DNA from: Erysipelothrix anatis
GTDB taxonomy: Bacteria; Bacillota_I; Bacilli_A; Erysipelotrichales; Erysipelotrichaceae
Assembly: GCF_009828745.1 (NCBI RefSeq)
Contig: NZ_WTSX01000001.1
Coordinates: forward strand, 62,001-126,000
Direction: 5' to 3'
DNA length: 64,000 nucleotides
The notes under the pieces were generated by a model. It did not search any database and was not told the origin of the DNA. It worked only from the letters and a program-made list of their open reading frames with translations. Positions 8,400-18,053 of this stretch are shown here, piece by piece. Positions within the stretch are counted from its first letter, which is position 1, and the number at the start of each line of letters is the position of its first letter. Both the position numbers and the translations under genes were made by a program.

Positions 8400-11300
8400 T
8401 TATTCTGTTTCTTTGCGTTTACGTTTTGATACAAGCACAGTAACAAGTCCGGCACCGACAATTAATGATGAAAGCATCATTGTATTATTGTCTGCAACAC
8501 CTGTTGCTGGTAGTTTATCTTTATCCGTTGTCTTATCAGGTGTTGTTGGTTTGACTGGATTTGTTGGATCTACTGGATCGACCGGATCAACTGGGTCGAC
8601 CGGATCTACAGGATCGATTGGGTCTTTCTCCTTCAGTCCAGCTACTGCCTTATCTAACATTTCGATGGCATCTAAGACATCTTGTTGGGTACTTGTTGTG
8701 CGAACTGCTACTCGGAACATAGTTGCATCTTCCGCAACATCCGCAGGCAGGTTATTAACAACATTCTCACCAAATTCAATTGCTGTTTCAAGATTCAAGA
8801 CAGTCTCTTGAGTATATTTTTCAGTTTCAATTGCTTTTGCATCTGCAAGTTTTTGTTTTAAAAGTGCAATAGAATCTGCTTGTGGTGTCTTCACATCTAC
8901 AAGTCCAGTAAAGGCTTTGTGAAGTGCATCGTACGCTTGATTGATTTCCGCTTGGGTTGCTGTTTCATTCGCCAATACGGCATTTGCATTTGCGAGTTGT
9001 GTGCTGAAAACTCCATAAGAAGCTTCTGTATATTGTGTTGCATCAACATCACCAATTGAAGCAATTAACGATACTAAAAGTGACTTGTCAACTTTCTTAA
9101 CAAGTTGTGATTCAATCGTTTGAAGACGTACGATGATTCCATCAACCGCTTCTTGTGTTGCTTCATCATCTGCAATGATTGTTTTTGCATCGGTAATCAA
9201 TGTCTCTAGAAGTGCTTGTGATGCTTCATTGTACTGTTCTTTATCTAATGCTTCCACAGTGTTAAGGAGTGCAACAACTTCTTTTTTATCAATCAATTCA
9301 GGTTTCGCTTCTAAAGCATCGATGGCATGATCGAGTGCAGTATGTGCGTTTTGAATCATTTCAAGTGTTGCATTTTCATCAGCAAGTACTGCTTTAGCAT
9401 CTGTAATTGCTGCTACAAGATTTGCATATGTTGCTTTTGAATAATCTTTTTCTTTGAGTTTTTCTGCATTTTTCACAGCAGCATCCAAGTCACGTTTTGC
9501 TTTATCGACAGTTGGTACAAGCCCATCAATAGCTTCATTCAATGCACTCAATGCATCGGTATACGTATTATCTTCAATCGCTTGATTTTGATGAACTACT
9601 TTTGCAGTTTCGATTGCTGCTTTTAAGGTTGCAAAGGATGATGCTGAGTAATCTGCCTCTTTCAATGAACCTGCTTGATAGATACGTAATCCGAGTGCTT
9701 CATAATTGTCGAAGTAGTTTAAGCGAATTATTAATTCATTTGTTTCGCCTTCCACGACTGTGAATGGAATAGGTAGACCATCATATTTAACACCCACTGG
9801 GATTGATGTTAGAACAAGATCATATGTACCGACCGGTAATTGTGTGTTAAGTCCTGAATCGGATGTTCCACCAAGATTTCTAACTTTACCCATTACGTCA
9901 ATTACATCAAAAGTTGTGTTCAAGCCCATTTCACCAACATAAGCATGGATGTACATGTTTTCTGATTTACGGCTAACATAGTTTTGAATACTATTTTTCA
10001 GACTTTCTTCAATACCTTCATTTTGGGTTGTAACATAGATGCGTTCACCAAATTTAGTAAAGTCTACATCTTCAAAGGTCACTACCCCATTATCATTTGC
10101 GACACCTGTTAAAACTGCTTCAGTTGCAGCAATTGCATCGTATAGACGTACTGTTGCTTTGGGTTCAACTTCTGATACTGTTACTTTTTCGCCTTCAAAA
10201 TCGGCTTTAATTTGATATTGGGATACCATTGGAGTTTTGGTGAAACCACCATCAAACATTTGCCATTCATAAATACGAATAGCACCCCAAGGTGATGTAC
10301 CTGAATTGGTGATATCTAATTTCCATTCTTGAGCTGTAATTGGTGTATCCAATAATACATCTGTTACTGCTTTAGTATTTCCTTTGATTGCTTTTGCTAT
10401 TTGCCATTGACCGTTTTCATCTTTATATTGCAATGAGAAATCAACCGTATTCATGTTGTTTGCTTCACCACCATATTCAGCATGTTCAACACGCCATCTG
10501 GAAACACGTTGCGGTTCGCTTAATTTGATATCCATGTATCCAGATTTTTTATTAGTTGCGGCCCACTTACTATTTCCAGTTGCTGTTCCATCCAATGCTT
10601 TAGATGCTGGTTCTGCATCGTTTTCAAATGATACAGCTGTAACTTGCGCGTTCAAGGAAACGTTAACGGGTGCAACTTCGTTATTTTCATCACTTCCGTC
10701 TAGTGAAACACCCCAGTCAAATGTGATGTCTTTACCTTCTGAACGATTGTTGCTTGCATCAAGTGTACGAATTCGAATTGTAGTTGTATCATCGGCTTTT
10801 GCGTTGGCATCGGTACGGGTAATCTTGTCAGCGTAGAAAGCTGTATTTGGTGTTGCCCCTAACAATACTTCTTTACCATCGTTGTTAACTTGGTAAACTT
10901 CGTATACGTCTGTTCCTTCAACTGCGTCCCATGATAATCGTGCACTTGCTTCTCGTGCATCTTTAACGAGCGTTTCATCCACACGGGCATTAGCGGTATT
11001 CGCAAGGACACCTGCATTCTTACGATCAATTGTAAGTTGTCCAATATTTAGATTAAGGGTTTCTGCATCCGTATTCGTTACTCGCACACTTACTGCATAG
11101 ATTGTTTTGCCTGCATGGGCACCTAAATCTACCGTTTGAGTACTCCACGCGTCATTGCTTGTAACTGGGAAATACGTCAAATCATTGTCTACATAGTTTT
11201 CGTTAAACGAAACGCCGAGTTCAATTTTAGCTGTTGTATTTCCTTTTAGAGTAACCGCAAGTTCGGTATCTTGAGTCACGTCTAGTTTTGTGCTATATAA

Positions 11301-12797
11301 CATGACATTGTTGGTACTTCCGCCAGCTAAATTACCTGATAATTTCAAAGAGTTACCACCATTATAGGCATCGTTAAAGTCGTAATCTACGTCTAAACGT
11401 GTTCCAACTTGATCTTTAATCCACCATCTCCAGGTTGGCATAATGTCTTGTGCTGAGCGGTAGTTCCATGTACGATCACGAACTTCTGTACCATCAACAA
11501 ACCATTTTTTACCATGACCTGCATTAAAGCTTGTTCCAAAGGATGTTCCTTCAATGACTGATTTATCCGTTACAAAACGAGACATTCCTTTCCAATCCGC
11601 TGAGTCATCCGCTAAACTTGGATCACCTTGAGGACCAGTATAAAGAATTTGCTCATGCTTGTTGAATTCTTCGGCACTGGCCGCGAATCCCATAGTCGAG
11701 TTTGGTGCATAAAGTGCGATAGAGCTCAATGCTTGACCATTCTCGTCTACCAATGCTTTCGTATTGATGTTAGTTTTATAACTATTTTGTTGAATTTCGA
11801 ATCCTGCATATGCATCAAAAGGATTACGATCTAATGTATTGCGCATATAATCGTTCGTACCTTTTATTTTTTGTGCACTCCAGTTAAAGTTCATAAAGAA
11901 CTCATCCACGGCATAGTCATTATCTGCGCCACGTTTTAACCAAATGTCATTTTTGCTATTAACGGCGTCTTGGTGTGACACTGATCCATTGTTAGCCATC
12001 GCGTCATACCATCCAATATTAATTGGATATCCCATTTCGCGTGATTTTTGACGTGCATAGACAAGCATGTCGTGCGTACTTTGGGCTACTTTTTCGGTAG
12101 AACCATATGATTCTTGATTAAAGAAGTAGCCATCAAAACCAAAGTATTGTGCGATTTCAATGAGTTTATCCGCAACAGGGTAATTACCTTCCTCATCTTG
12201 AACAGACATATTTTTAAGTTCTTCAAGTGAATCATAATGACCCGTTCCCCATGGGAAATGAAGTGTTGCATAGACAGGAACACCATTTCGGTGTGCTGCA
12301 TCAACGATATCTGGTGAAGGTACCGCAATAACACCTTCTTCTGAACTTGCCCAATAGATCATGGAATTAAGATATTGCCAGTTATCAAATGCATAAATAT
12401 TAAAGTCTTCCCCTCCTGTTGAAGGCGATTGATCATGATTTGCATTCGAGATTGCTGCAGATGTAATCTTTGCCTCAGGATTTGCCAATTTATTGATTTG
12501 TTGACCTTGGAATCGACGTGATTCTAAAGGTACTGTTGAACGGTTAAGTTTTGCATCCGGGTCTGTTTCGGGTGACCATTTTAATAATGTTTCCAGACGA
12601 AACGCTGGTGCGAGTGGTTGTAGTGATTTTCCATTTTCATAGTTTTCATTCACTGCATCGGTACCATCACCGGTAATTGCAGCTTGAATTGTCATATTGC
12701 TTGCGAACATTGTGAAGGCAAGTGTTGTTGCTGTTAGACCAATGCATGCACTACGAAAAAGCGATTTTACAAATCGTGTATTTTCATTTTTCTTCAT
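8400..12797 (-). CDS. Wall-anchored GH85 endo-beta-N-acetylglucosaminidase
   Basis: This 1465-aa surface enzyme should cut between the two core GlcNAc residues of N-glycans. It has a signal peptide (about 1-40), then a GH85 catalytic domain (about 60-480) whose motif GFDGYFFNQE places the general acid at Glu229 with Asn227 beside it. Beta-sandwich and galactose-binding-like domains follow (about 490-900), then about five FIVAR-type helical repeats (about 1040-1390). A DPV repeat linker leads to an LPATG sorting signal with membrane segment and KRKRK tail. The ATG has GAGGAG upstream. A cre-like site lies at the promoter. It stands alone as a single-gene unit and ends at a bidirectional terminator. 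Confidence 0.93.
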   Translation of the reverse strand: MKKNENTRFVKSLFRSACIGLTATTLAFTMFASNMTIQAAITGDGTDAVNENYENGKSLQPLAPAFRLETLLKWSPETDPDAKLNRSTVPLESRRFQGQQINKLANPEAKITSAAISNANHDQSPSTGGEDFNIYAFDNWQYLNSMIYWASSEEGVIAVPSPDIVDAAHRNGVPVYATLHFPWGTGHYDSLEELKNMSVQDEEGNYPVADKLIEIAQYFGFDGYFFNQESYGSTEKVAQSTHDMLVYARQKSREMGYPINIGWYDAMANNGSVSHQDAVNSKNDIWLKRGADNDYAVDEFFMNFNWSAQKIKGTNDYMRNTLDRNPFDAYAGFEIQQNSYKTNINTKALVDENGQALSSIALYAPNSTMGFAASAEEFNKHEQILYTGPQGDPSLADDSADWKGMSRFVTDKSVIEGTSFGTSFNAGHGKKWFVDGTEVRDRTWNYRSAQDIMPTWRWWIKDQVGTRLDVDYDFNDAYNGGNSLKLSGNLAGGSTNNVMLYSTKLDVTQDTELAVTLKGNTTAKIELGVSFNENYVDNDLTYFPVTSNDAWSTQTVDLGAHAGKTIYAVSVRVTNTDAETLNLNIGQLTIDRKNAGVLANTANARVDETLVKDAREASARLSWDAVEGTDVYEVYQVNNDGKEVLLGATPNTAFYADKITRTDANAKADDTTTIRIRTLDASNNRSEGKDITFDWGVSLDGSDENNEVAPVNVSLNAQVTAVSFENDAEPASKALDGTATGNSKWAATNKKSGYMDIKLSEPQRVSRWRVEHAEYGGEANNMNTVDFSLQYKDENGQWQIAKAIKGNTKAVTDVLLDTPITAQEWKLDITNSGTSPWGAIRIYEWQMFDGGFTKTPMVSQYQIKADFEGEKVTVSEVEPKATVRLYDAIAATEAVLTGVANDNGVVTFEDVDFTKFGERIYVTTQNEGIEESLKNSIQNYVSRKSENMYIHAYVGEMGLNTTFDVIDVMGKVRNLGGTSDSGLNTQLPVGTYDLVLTSIPVGVKYDGLPIPFTVVEGETNELIIRLNYFDNYEALGLRIYQAGSLKEADYSASSFATLKAAIETAKVVHQNQAIEDNTYTDALSALNEAIDGLVPTVDKAKRDLDAAVKNAEKLKEKDYSKATYANLVAAITDAKAVLADENATLEMIQNAHTALDHAIDALEAKPELIDKKEVVALLNTVEALDKEQYNEASQALLETLITDAKTIIADDEATQEAVDGIIVRLQTIESQLVKKVDKSLLVSLIASIGDVDATQYTEASYGVFSTQLANANAVLANETATQAEINQAYDALHKAFTGLVDVKTPQADSIALLKQKLADAKAIETEKYTQETVLNLETAIEFGENVVNNLPADVAEDATMFRVAVRTTSTQQDVLDAIEMLDKAVAGLKEKDPIDPVDPVDPVDPVDPVDPTNPVKPTTPDKTTDKDKLPATGVADNNTMMLSSLIVGAGLVTVLVSKRKRKETE
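8563..8623. repeat. 9-bp tandem repeat encoding a DPV linker
   Basis: About seven degenerate 9-bp units (consensus GGATCGACC on the plus strand) encode Asp-Pro-Val repeats just before the LPATG signal of the GH85 enzyme. Such repeats can change copy number by slippage and alter how far the enzyme extends from the wall. Confidence 0.8.
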
Positions 12798-12823
12798 ATT
12801 TTCTCCTCAATAAACAATAAATT

Positions 12824-12848
12824 GGTAAACGCTTACAATATTATTATA
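12824..12848 (-). promoter_or_regulatory. cre-like site and -10 box of the GH85 gene
   Basis: On the minus strand TATAAT (12843-12848) is followed directly by TGTAAGCGTTTACC (12824-12837). The latter matches the CcpA consensus TGNNARCGNWWWCA with one mismatch at the end. A site at the start of transcription would block it, so carbon catabolite repression is likely. Confidence 0.65.
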
Positions 12849-12874
12849 GAGGATATGATTTATTTTTTAAGGTA

Positions 12875-12909
12875 AAAACTATAGTACATTATCCACATAC
12901 TATAGTTTT
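12875..12909. repeat. Long perfect inverted repeat upstream of the GH85 promoter
   Basis: AAAACTATAGTA and TACTATAGTTTT are perfect 12-bp arms around an 11-nt loop. It lies 27 bp upstream of the GH85 -10 box. It could be an operator or an AT-rich terminator reading on the minus strand (five T follow). Confidence 0.6.
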
Positions 12910-13239
12910 CATTTCACACACAATACAATTTCGTTTAAGAATATTTAGACTCAACACTTCTATAAGGTTAGCTTTTTCACTCAGATATTTTACTGATAAT
13001 CTCAAAATATGAGCGTCACTCGCTTCTTGTAGTAAGGAAGCATTCATGACAAAATTTATAAGAAATTTGCTTATTTCATATCATCTTTATTAATGGAAAA
13101 CCTGATCGTGATTTCCATAATATTTAAGAATTTCAGAACATGAACCTATAGTGCATATTTTATTGCACCCTTAAAATATCAGATGTCACAGCACTAATTT
13201 AAGTTTTGATTTCATAGATTGTCTGTATTTTCAAAAGTA
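12910..13239. other. 330-bp intergenic stretch without a recognised feature
   Basis: I see no open frame with a ribosome site. The only structure is a short CTATAGTGCA / TGCACC pairing near 13148-13173, which reuses the CTATAG core of the inverted repeat at 12875-12909. Confidence 0.4.
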
Positions 13240-13413
13240 TTATCTCTTTTTAGAATAAATATATTTTTTAAGTATCATATAAACAACGGTGATAATCAAT
13301 GCCTTGATGAGTATTTCTGATAAAGACATACTTCTATAAAACAAGATTAAAAACATCAGTAAATTCCCTGCGAAAATAATTAAGAAATTCGGTATACTTT
13401 CTTTTTGTTTCAT
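13240..13413 (-). CDS. Small membrane protein, 57 aa
   Basis: An ATG at 13413 is preceded by AAAGGGAGC at 5-nt spacing and opens a 57-codon frame ending in TAA. The product has a short polar start (MKQKESIPN), two hydrophobic segments (about 10-24 and 34-46) and a basic tail (KKYIYSKKR), which suggests a two-span small membrane protein. I do not recognise the family. It lies between two LPXTG-protein genes on the same strand. The ribosome site, codon pattern and topology argue for a real gene. Confidence 0.55.
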   Translation of the reverse strand: MKQKESIPNFLIIFAGNLLMFLILFYRSMSLSEILIKALIITVVYMILKKYIYSKKR

Positions 13414-13562
13414 AATAGCTCCCTTTTATTCTAAAATACCATATCTAGGGCTAATTTCGTTCTTTTGGGTTTAGATGGTGTTTCTTGATGTTTAAGCTGC
13501 CATTAAAGTTCAATCGACACTTTATTGTTTTTATTAACCTTTTGGTTATTCTTCAGCAATAC

Positions 13563-13590
13563 ATAAAAAAACCGCAAAATTTGCGGTTTT
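13563..13590 (-). terminator. Terminator of the LPXTG protein gene at 13642
   Basis: AAAACCGCAAA and TTTGCGGTTTT pair perfectly, and a run of T follows on the minus strand. Confidence 0.85.
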
Positions 13591-13641
13591 AATTATCGAT
13601 TGATTTTTGGTCACCATCTTCTTCTTTTTGAAAACGGATAG

Positions 13642-15435
13642 TTATTTTTTAATGAGCTTGTTGAACAGTCTTCGTACATCAATAAACATGAATGAGAGAC
13701 CCACGCTTACTAAAGCAACTGCCACGATCATAAAACTATTGTTATTTGACAATCCCGTTGCAGGAAGTGTTTGACTTTCTGACTTTGGTAGTGTGTCTGT
13801 TTTATCTGATGTAACTGGACTCGTTGGTTCCGTTGGATTCGCAGGTTCGATGGGTTTTTCAATATTGTGTTTGATCCATTTTGCGTAAAGGATTGTATCC
13901 TGCGTTACAGGTGTATCAAAGTTCCATGCTTCACTCATTTCAGGGTCGCGATACCAACCAGCAAATTGATACTGATCTTTAACAGGATCCTGAGGCTTCA
14001 CTACTTTTTGATGTGCCTCAACGCTTTGCGTTTCTACAGCAGATCCTTCTTGCGTATCAAACACGACTTGATAGGTGTCGGGAAGTACCTCTTCTAATAG
14101 TATTTGAATCTTGAAATCTTCTGCAGGCATCGTTCCACTTAATAAACGATCACCTAAAATTTTATCAAACTTGTACCCTACGACAGATTCAATATTAATT
14201 GCATATGCATCTAGGAATGTCGTCGTAAAGCTTCTACTTTGAATAACGTTTCCTGCTTTTGTAATATATTCAACTAGAATCGTAAATGGTTTCCGCTGTG
14301 CAACCGAAGATGCTTGAATAACTTTTCCTTGTTCCTTAAACGTTACTGTTTCAATTAATGATGAAGTGTCATACCCAGCAATTTCTGGAGCCTTAACCTC
14401 AACAGTCTCACCATAATTACCGGTTACTTCTGTTGTATAGATTTCATTACCTTGATCATCGTGAAACACTACAGTATTGGTAATCGTTTTGAGTTTCAGT
14501 GTGACCGTGAATGTTTGATTTTCTGGTGGCGTCGTACCGACGAGCCCAAAACCGTTGGTATCAACAGAAACTACATCGTATGCATCAAATGTTTCTAATT
14601 CAATCTCATAAGGATCCAAGTATAGTAATGTCATCATCTGAGTTTGGATTGGAACACCATTCTCTAAAACATAATTTACATTAATATTGATATCTTTTCG
14701 ATAGTATGGAATACGCACAAAGTGATCGCCTGCTATAATCAAAGAAATGCTATCACTGTATCGCCCATAACCTGGTACTTCCGGAAATGGGATTTGAATG
14801 ACTTTAGACGGATCTGCAAAGAATTGTTTCGTTACTGTGATGATGCTTTCATTAGAAATCTCATCGTAAAAATCGATGGTCACTGTCGATGGAATTTGTT
14901 CATAAACAACTTTCATTTCATCAGGTTGATATTCGTAAGGTGCATATTTAAATCGATGCGTAAATGACTCTTGGGGTGCTTTATAGCCTTTTATCTTAGG
15001 ATATTGAATATCCGTAGTCGATCCATTTTCACCGGTAATCAATACCGGTCTTGTTAATTGCTTCCCGGATTCATCAACAGGAATTATACTAAGCCACGAT
15101 AGATAACTTGTATCATATTCAAGCAAAATTTCGACCGTTTTGTCTTCATCTGGCAATGTATAGTTTTCTGGATTGATAAACATGTATCCATCAAAATATA
15201 AATGTAATACTAACTTAGACGTTCCTTTTTTGCCTGTCACTTGTTGTTGACCGAGTTCTTCACCATATTTATTCACATATTTAAAAAGCAATGTGGACTC
15301 TGTGCTTGCACGAAGTAGTGACGTCTCATTCTCTTGTTGACTGAGTCCTTGCTCAGCATAGATCGGTAAGTTTACACTCACACTAAGTAACACAACGACT
15401 ATGAGTCCCGTTACTATTTTCTTAATTTTTTTCAT
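13642..15435 (-). CDS. LPXTG surface protein with MucBP-like and InlB-type repeats
   Basis: This 597-aa wall-anchored protein has a signal peptide (about 1-28) and several beta-rich repeat modules with VxYxxxxGxxI patterns that resemble MucBP/adhesin repeats (about 45-450). An InlB-type repeat lies at about 455-520 (VVFDTQEGSAV ... FAGWYRDPE ... TILYAKW). A Pro/Thr/Ser linker, LPATG, a membrane segment and a basic tail end the protein. It probably binds a host or matrix ligand; no enzymatic domain is visible. GGGTGGGG precedes the ATG and a terminator follows the stop. Confidence 0.85.
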   Translation of the reverse strand: MKKIKKIVTGLIVVVLLSVSVNLPIYAEQGLSQQENETSLLRASTESTLLFKYVNKYGEELGQQQVTGKKGTSKLVLHLYFDGYMFINPENYTLPDEDKTVEILLEYDTSYLSWLSIIPVDESGKQLTRPVLITGENGSTTDIQYPKIKGYKAPQESFTHRFKYAPYEYQPDEMKVVYEQIPSTVTIDFYDEISNESIITVTKQFFADPSKVIQIPFPEVPGYGRYSDSISLIIAGDHFVRIPYYRKDININVNYVLENGVPIQTQMMTLLYLDPYEIELETFDAYDVVSVDTNGFGLVGTTPPENQTFTVTLKLKTITNTVVFHDDQGNEIYTTEVTGNYGETVEVKAPEIAGYDTSSLIETVTFKEQGKVIQASSVAQRKPFTILVEYITKAGNVIQSRSFTTTFLDAYAINIESVVGYKFDKILGDRLLSGTMPAEDFKIQILLEEVLPDTYQVVFDTQEGSAVETQSVEAHQKVVKPQDPVKDQYQFAGWYRDPEMSEAWNFDTPVTQDTILYAKWIKHNIEKPIEPANPTEPTSPVTSDKTDTLPKSESQTLPATGLSNNNSFMIVAVALVSVGLSFMFIDVRRLFNKLIKK

Positions 15436-15568
15436 AATTCCCCACCCTTTATTAATTTATTTTCATTTTACCACATTATGCATGTATACGCATATATATT
15501 AACCTAAGTCTTTACATCGATAAAAAAGAAATAGAAACGTGTAATTGTCGCTACTTCTTTCTTAAACC

Positions 15569-16174
15569 TTATTGAGTAATAGTATCGTAGAATTTTTTTG
15601 CTTCAATGACTTCCGCATCAACAAGTTGATGTCCACCGGGTTGTATATTTGTTGTTACAGGAATCCCTGCATCTTCAAACTCCTTAACAGCTTCTTCGAA
15701 CTTTTCAAACGCGATGAATGGATCAATTTTACCACCTGTTGTATAGACATTAAGACTCGGTTGTGTTTTGAAAGGAACACCCGGTCTTACTGATGAGGGG
15801 TGAAAAAGCATTGCACTCGTAAAGTCAGTCTCAAACTCTTTGAAAAGATTGATCGCAATATTCGATCCATTAGAATAACCAATAACGGATACTACAGCAT
15901 CACCGAGTTTATAGTACTCCAAGAGTTGAAGCATTCCTTCGTGAAGTGCTGTTGTTTGTTTCGCTAAGTCTTTTAAATCAAAGCTTCCATCCGCATAGCG
16001 TTTAAAATAACGAAGCATTCCTTGTTCTTCCACAGCACCGCGGATACCAATCAGTGTTGCTGTTTCATCAATATATCGTGCAAGGTTTACCAAATCGTTT
16101 TCATTACCACCAGTTCCATGGAGCATAAAGATAACGCGATCGGTAGAACCATTATGTTTTGCATGTACTATCAT
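15569..16174 (-). CDS. MhqD-like carboxylesterase / alpha-beta hydrolase
   Basis: This is a 201-aa soluble alpha/beta hydrolase of the phospholipase/carboxylesterase group. The oxyanion motif LHGTGGNENDL is near residue 18, the nucleophile elbow GYSNGS gives Ser101, and Asp151 (GGKIDPF) and His182 (GGHQL) complete the triad. It follows the VOC dioxygenase gene by 20 nt. That pairing is the mhqO-mhqD arrangement known from Bacillus subtilis, which responds to quinones and other thiol-reactive electrophiles. No MhqR-type regulator is adjacent here. Confidence 0.85.
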   Translation of the reverse strand: MIVHAKHNGSTDRVIFMLHGTGGNENDLVNLARYIDETATLIGIRGAVEEQGMLRYFKRYADGSFDLKDLAKQTTALHEGMLQLLEYYKLGDAVVSVIGYSNGSNIAINLFKEFETDFTSAMLFHPSSVRPGVPFKTQPSLNVYTTGGKIDPFIAFEKFEEAVKEFEDAGIPVTTNIQPGGHQLVDAEVIEAKKFYDTITQ

Positions 16175-16194
16175 AATTGTCCTCTTTCTAAATC

Positions 16195-17295
16195 TTAACG
16201 TACTTTGATAAATGCTTTGCGAAGTGCTTTGAGTTGCTCTTGCTCATCATCTGTCAATGGTCGTTCTTTTTCAAATGCTTTTATCGCATTAATCGATTCA
16301 CGGATTTCATTTCGTTTGGTAATCATATCGTACTCGTATCGGTTTCGATATCCATATGTTTCAAGGGTATCTATTTCTTTAACGAATACTGGCATAAACT
16401 TACTTTCGATAATGAGTCGTTGTGCCTCAAAATGTTCTGGGATAATGAACGCTTCACCTAATGTTTCTACAGGTTCGTCAACAGTGACTCCTGGTGTAAC
16501 AGTTGATAATTCAATTAGAATCCCACCACGCTCACGGAAGTAAATGGCATTAAAGTACTTGCGATTTTTAACTTCTGTTGGGAAGTATCCTGCACTGAGC
16601 AATTTTTCACGCCATGCCTCTTCGGTTCCACGTTCAATTGCAAATGCAATATGATGAACCGTTCCGTGTCCTTTGGTGCCGATTGTTGTTGTATGTTTAC
16701 GGATGTCAATTAACCCGCCTAATCCCTCGTGGATTCGGAGTCGATAATATTCATCGTCTTCCGCAACAACCGAGTATCCGAAGAGATCGGTAAACAACGA
16801 AAGCGTTTGAGCAGGTCTTTCTGAGAAGAGAGCTGCATTATACAAACCTTTAATCGCTGTCTCTGGTTGTACACCATTGAATGCCCATTGACTGTTTGGA
16901 CCTAACGGTGTTTCTACCAACTCAATATCCAATCCATGACGATCTGAGAATGCTAAATAACGCTCACCAAATCTTTCATAGGAATAATTGAAAATATCGA
17001 AGTGATCAAGTCTTTCTTTCCAGAAGTCGAGTGCTCCTGTATTCACTGCATAAGTAACGTATCCAACCTGACCATCTCCAATATCGCCTTCTTTAGAATC
17101 TGAAATTGGGAAATAGGTGGATAAGCCTGTACTGCCATCATGATTACCATAATAGAAATGGTACTCTTCAATATCGTCATAGTTTAATGTCTTTTTAACT
17201 AAACGCATTCCGAGCATTCCTGCATAAAAATCAACGTTTTCTTGTGCGTTTTTAACGACTGAAGAAACATGATGTAGTCCTAAAATTCTTTCCAT
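16195..17295 (-). CDS. MhqO-like ring-cleaving dioxygenase (VOC family)
   Basis: This 366-aa protein is built of two vicinal-oxygen-chelate modules. The first starts with GLHHVSSVVKNAQENVDFYA and the second contains GTVHHIAFAIE and GGILIELST, so the metal-binding His and Glu residues are visible. The 65-residue C-terminal extension is normal for the MhqO/LinE-like group. It probably opens hydroquinone-type rings with Fe(II). It has AAGGAGGT before the ATG and is followed by the partner esterase gene, with which it should form an operon. Confidence 0.85.
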   Translation of the reverse strand: MERILGLHHVSSVVKNAQENVDFYAGMLGMRLVKKTLNYDDIEEYHFYYGNHDGSTGLSTYFPISDSKEGDIGDGQVGYVTYAVNTGALDFWKERLDHFDIFNYSYERFGERYLAFSDRHGLDIELVETPLGPNSQWAFNGVQPETAIKGLYNAALFSERPAQTLSLFTDLFGYSVVAEDDEYYRLRIHEGLGGLIDIRKHTTTIGTKGHGTVHHIAFAIERGTEEAWREKLLSAGYFPTEVKNRKYFNAIYFRERGGILIELSTVTPGVTVDEPVETLGEAFIIPEHFEAQRLIIESKFMPVFVKEIDTLETYGYRNRYEYDMITKRNEIRESINAIKAFEKERPLTDDEQEQLKALRKAFIKVR

Positions 17296-17359
17296 AGTAT
17301 AACCTACCTCCTTACCATGTTATTATATATTTTATGATTTTTGTTCTCAACTTATATGC

Positions 17360-17905
17360 TTAGATACCCTCTTTAAGCACTTTGGCAGGGTTTCCTCCAA
17401 TTAACACATTATTAGGGAATGACTTGGTGACGACACTTCCCCCAGCAACGACAACATTATCTCCAAGTGTCACTCCAGGACAAATAACCGCAGCACCACC
17501 AATCCAAACATTGTCACCAATCGTAATTGGTTTACCTAATTCAAGACCACTGTTGCGTTCGGTTGCGTCGAGTGGATGCGTTGCCGTGTAAATCTGAACA
17601 GCAGGTCCTAGCATACAATTATCACCAAACGTAATCGGACACACATCCAACATCACGCAATCATAATTACAGTAGAAGTTATCGCCTACAGTTACGTTGT
17701 AGCCATAGTCTAATTTGAGTCCAACGCCAAAGCTGGCATATCCTTTTGCATTGATAATCTGTTTGTATAAATCACTGCGTTTGTGATTATCTGCAATCTG
17801 TGCAGCAGCAATCACAATCTCGCGTGCACGCGTTGTATCGCGTTGCAACTCAGGGTCACCTGCATCGTAAAGCAAACCTTGAATCATTTTTTCTTTTTCT
17901 GTCAT
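17360..17905 (-). CDS. Sugar O-acetyltransferase (maltose/galactoside type)
   Basis: The 181-aa protein starts with a Mac/NodL-type N-terminal helical domain ([20 protein letters not shown]) and continues as a left-handed beta-helix of hexapeptide repeats. The catalytic His is in [16 protein letters not shown], and the C-terminal [11 protein letters not shown] is typical of the family. It acetylates sugars with acetyl-CoA. A GTG at 17917 is in frame, but ATG 17905, with GTGAGG upstream, fits the family N-terminus. Confidence 0.88.
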   Translation of the reverse strand: MTEKEKMIQGLLYDAGDPELQRDTTRAREIVIAAAQIADNHKRSDLYKQIINAKGYASFGVGLKLDYGYNVTVGDNFYCNYDCVMLDVCPITFGDNCMLGPAVQIYTATHPLDATERNSGLELGKPITIGDNVWIGGAAVICPGVTLGDNVVVAGGSVVTKSFPNNVLIGGNPAKVLKEGI

Positions 17906-18013
17906 AATAAACCTCACTTATACACTTATCCTATCACATTGACCCCATTTTTTTATGCCGTTTTTAGTGCTTCACAGGACATTCTAAAAAGTTTAAAAAT
18001 ATCAAACTAACAT

Positions 18014-18043
18014 AAAAGCGATATCTTAATAAGACACCGCTTT
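18014..18043 (-). terminator. Weak terminator after the PTS gene
   Basis: AAAGCG and CGCTTT, with an inner CTTATTAAG pairing, form a stem on the minus strand. The T-tract after it is short (TTTTATGTT). Confidence 0.5.
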
Positions 18044-18053
18044 GTAGTTTTGA

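Noticed and set aside
8413-8811. Open frame on the plus strand with TGS repeats, opposite the GH85 gene
   Set aside because: It is the mirror of the DPV repeat codons of the GH85 linker and has no ribosome site.
10453-10836. 127-codon plus-strand frame inside the GH85 gene
   Set aside because: It is antisense to a well-supported 1465-aa enzyme and lacks a ribosome site and any domain.
15480-15568. Imperfect stem-loop after the MhqD-like gene
   Set aside because: The pairing is broken and weak, so I cannot call it a terminator.
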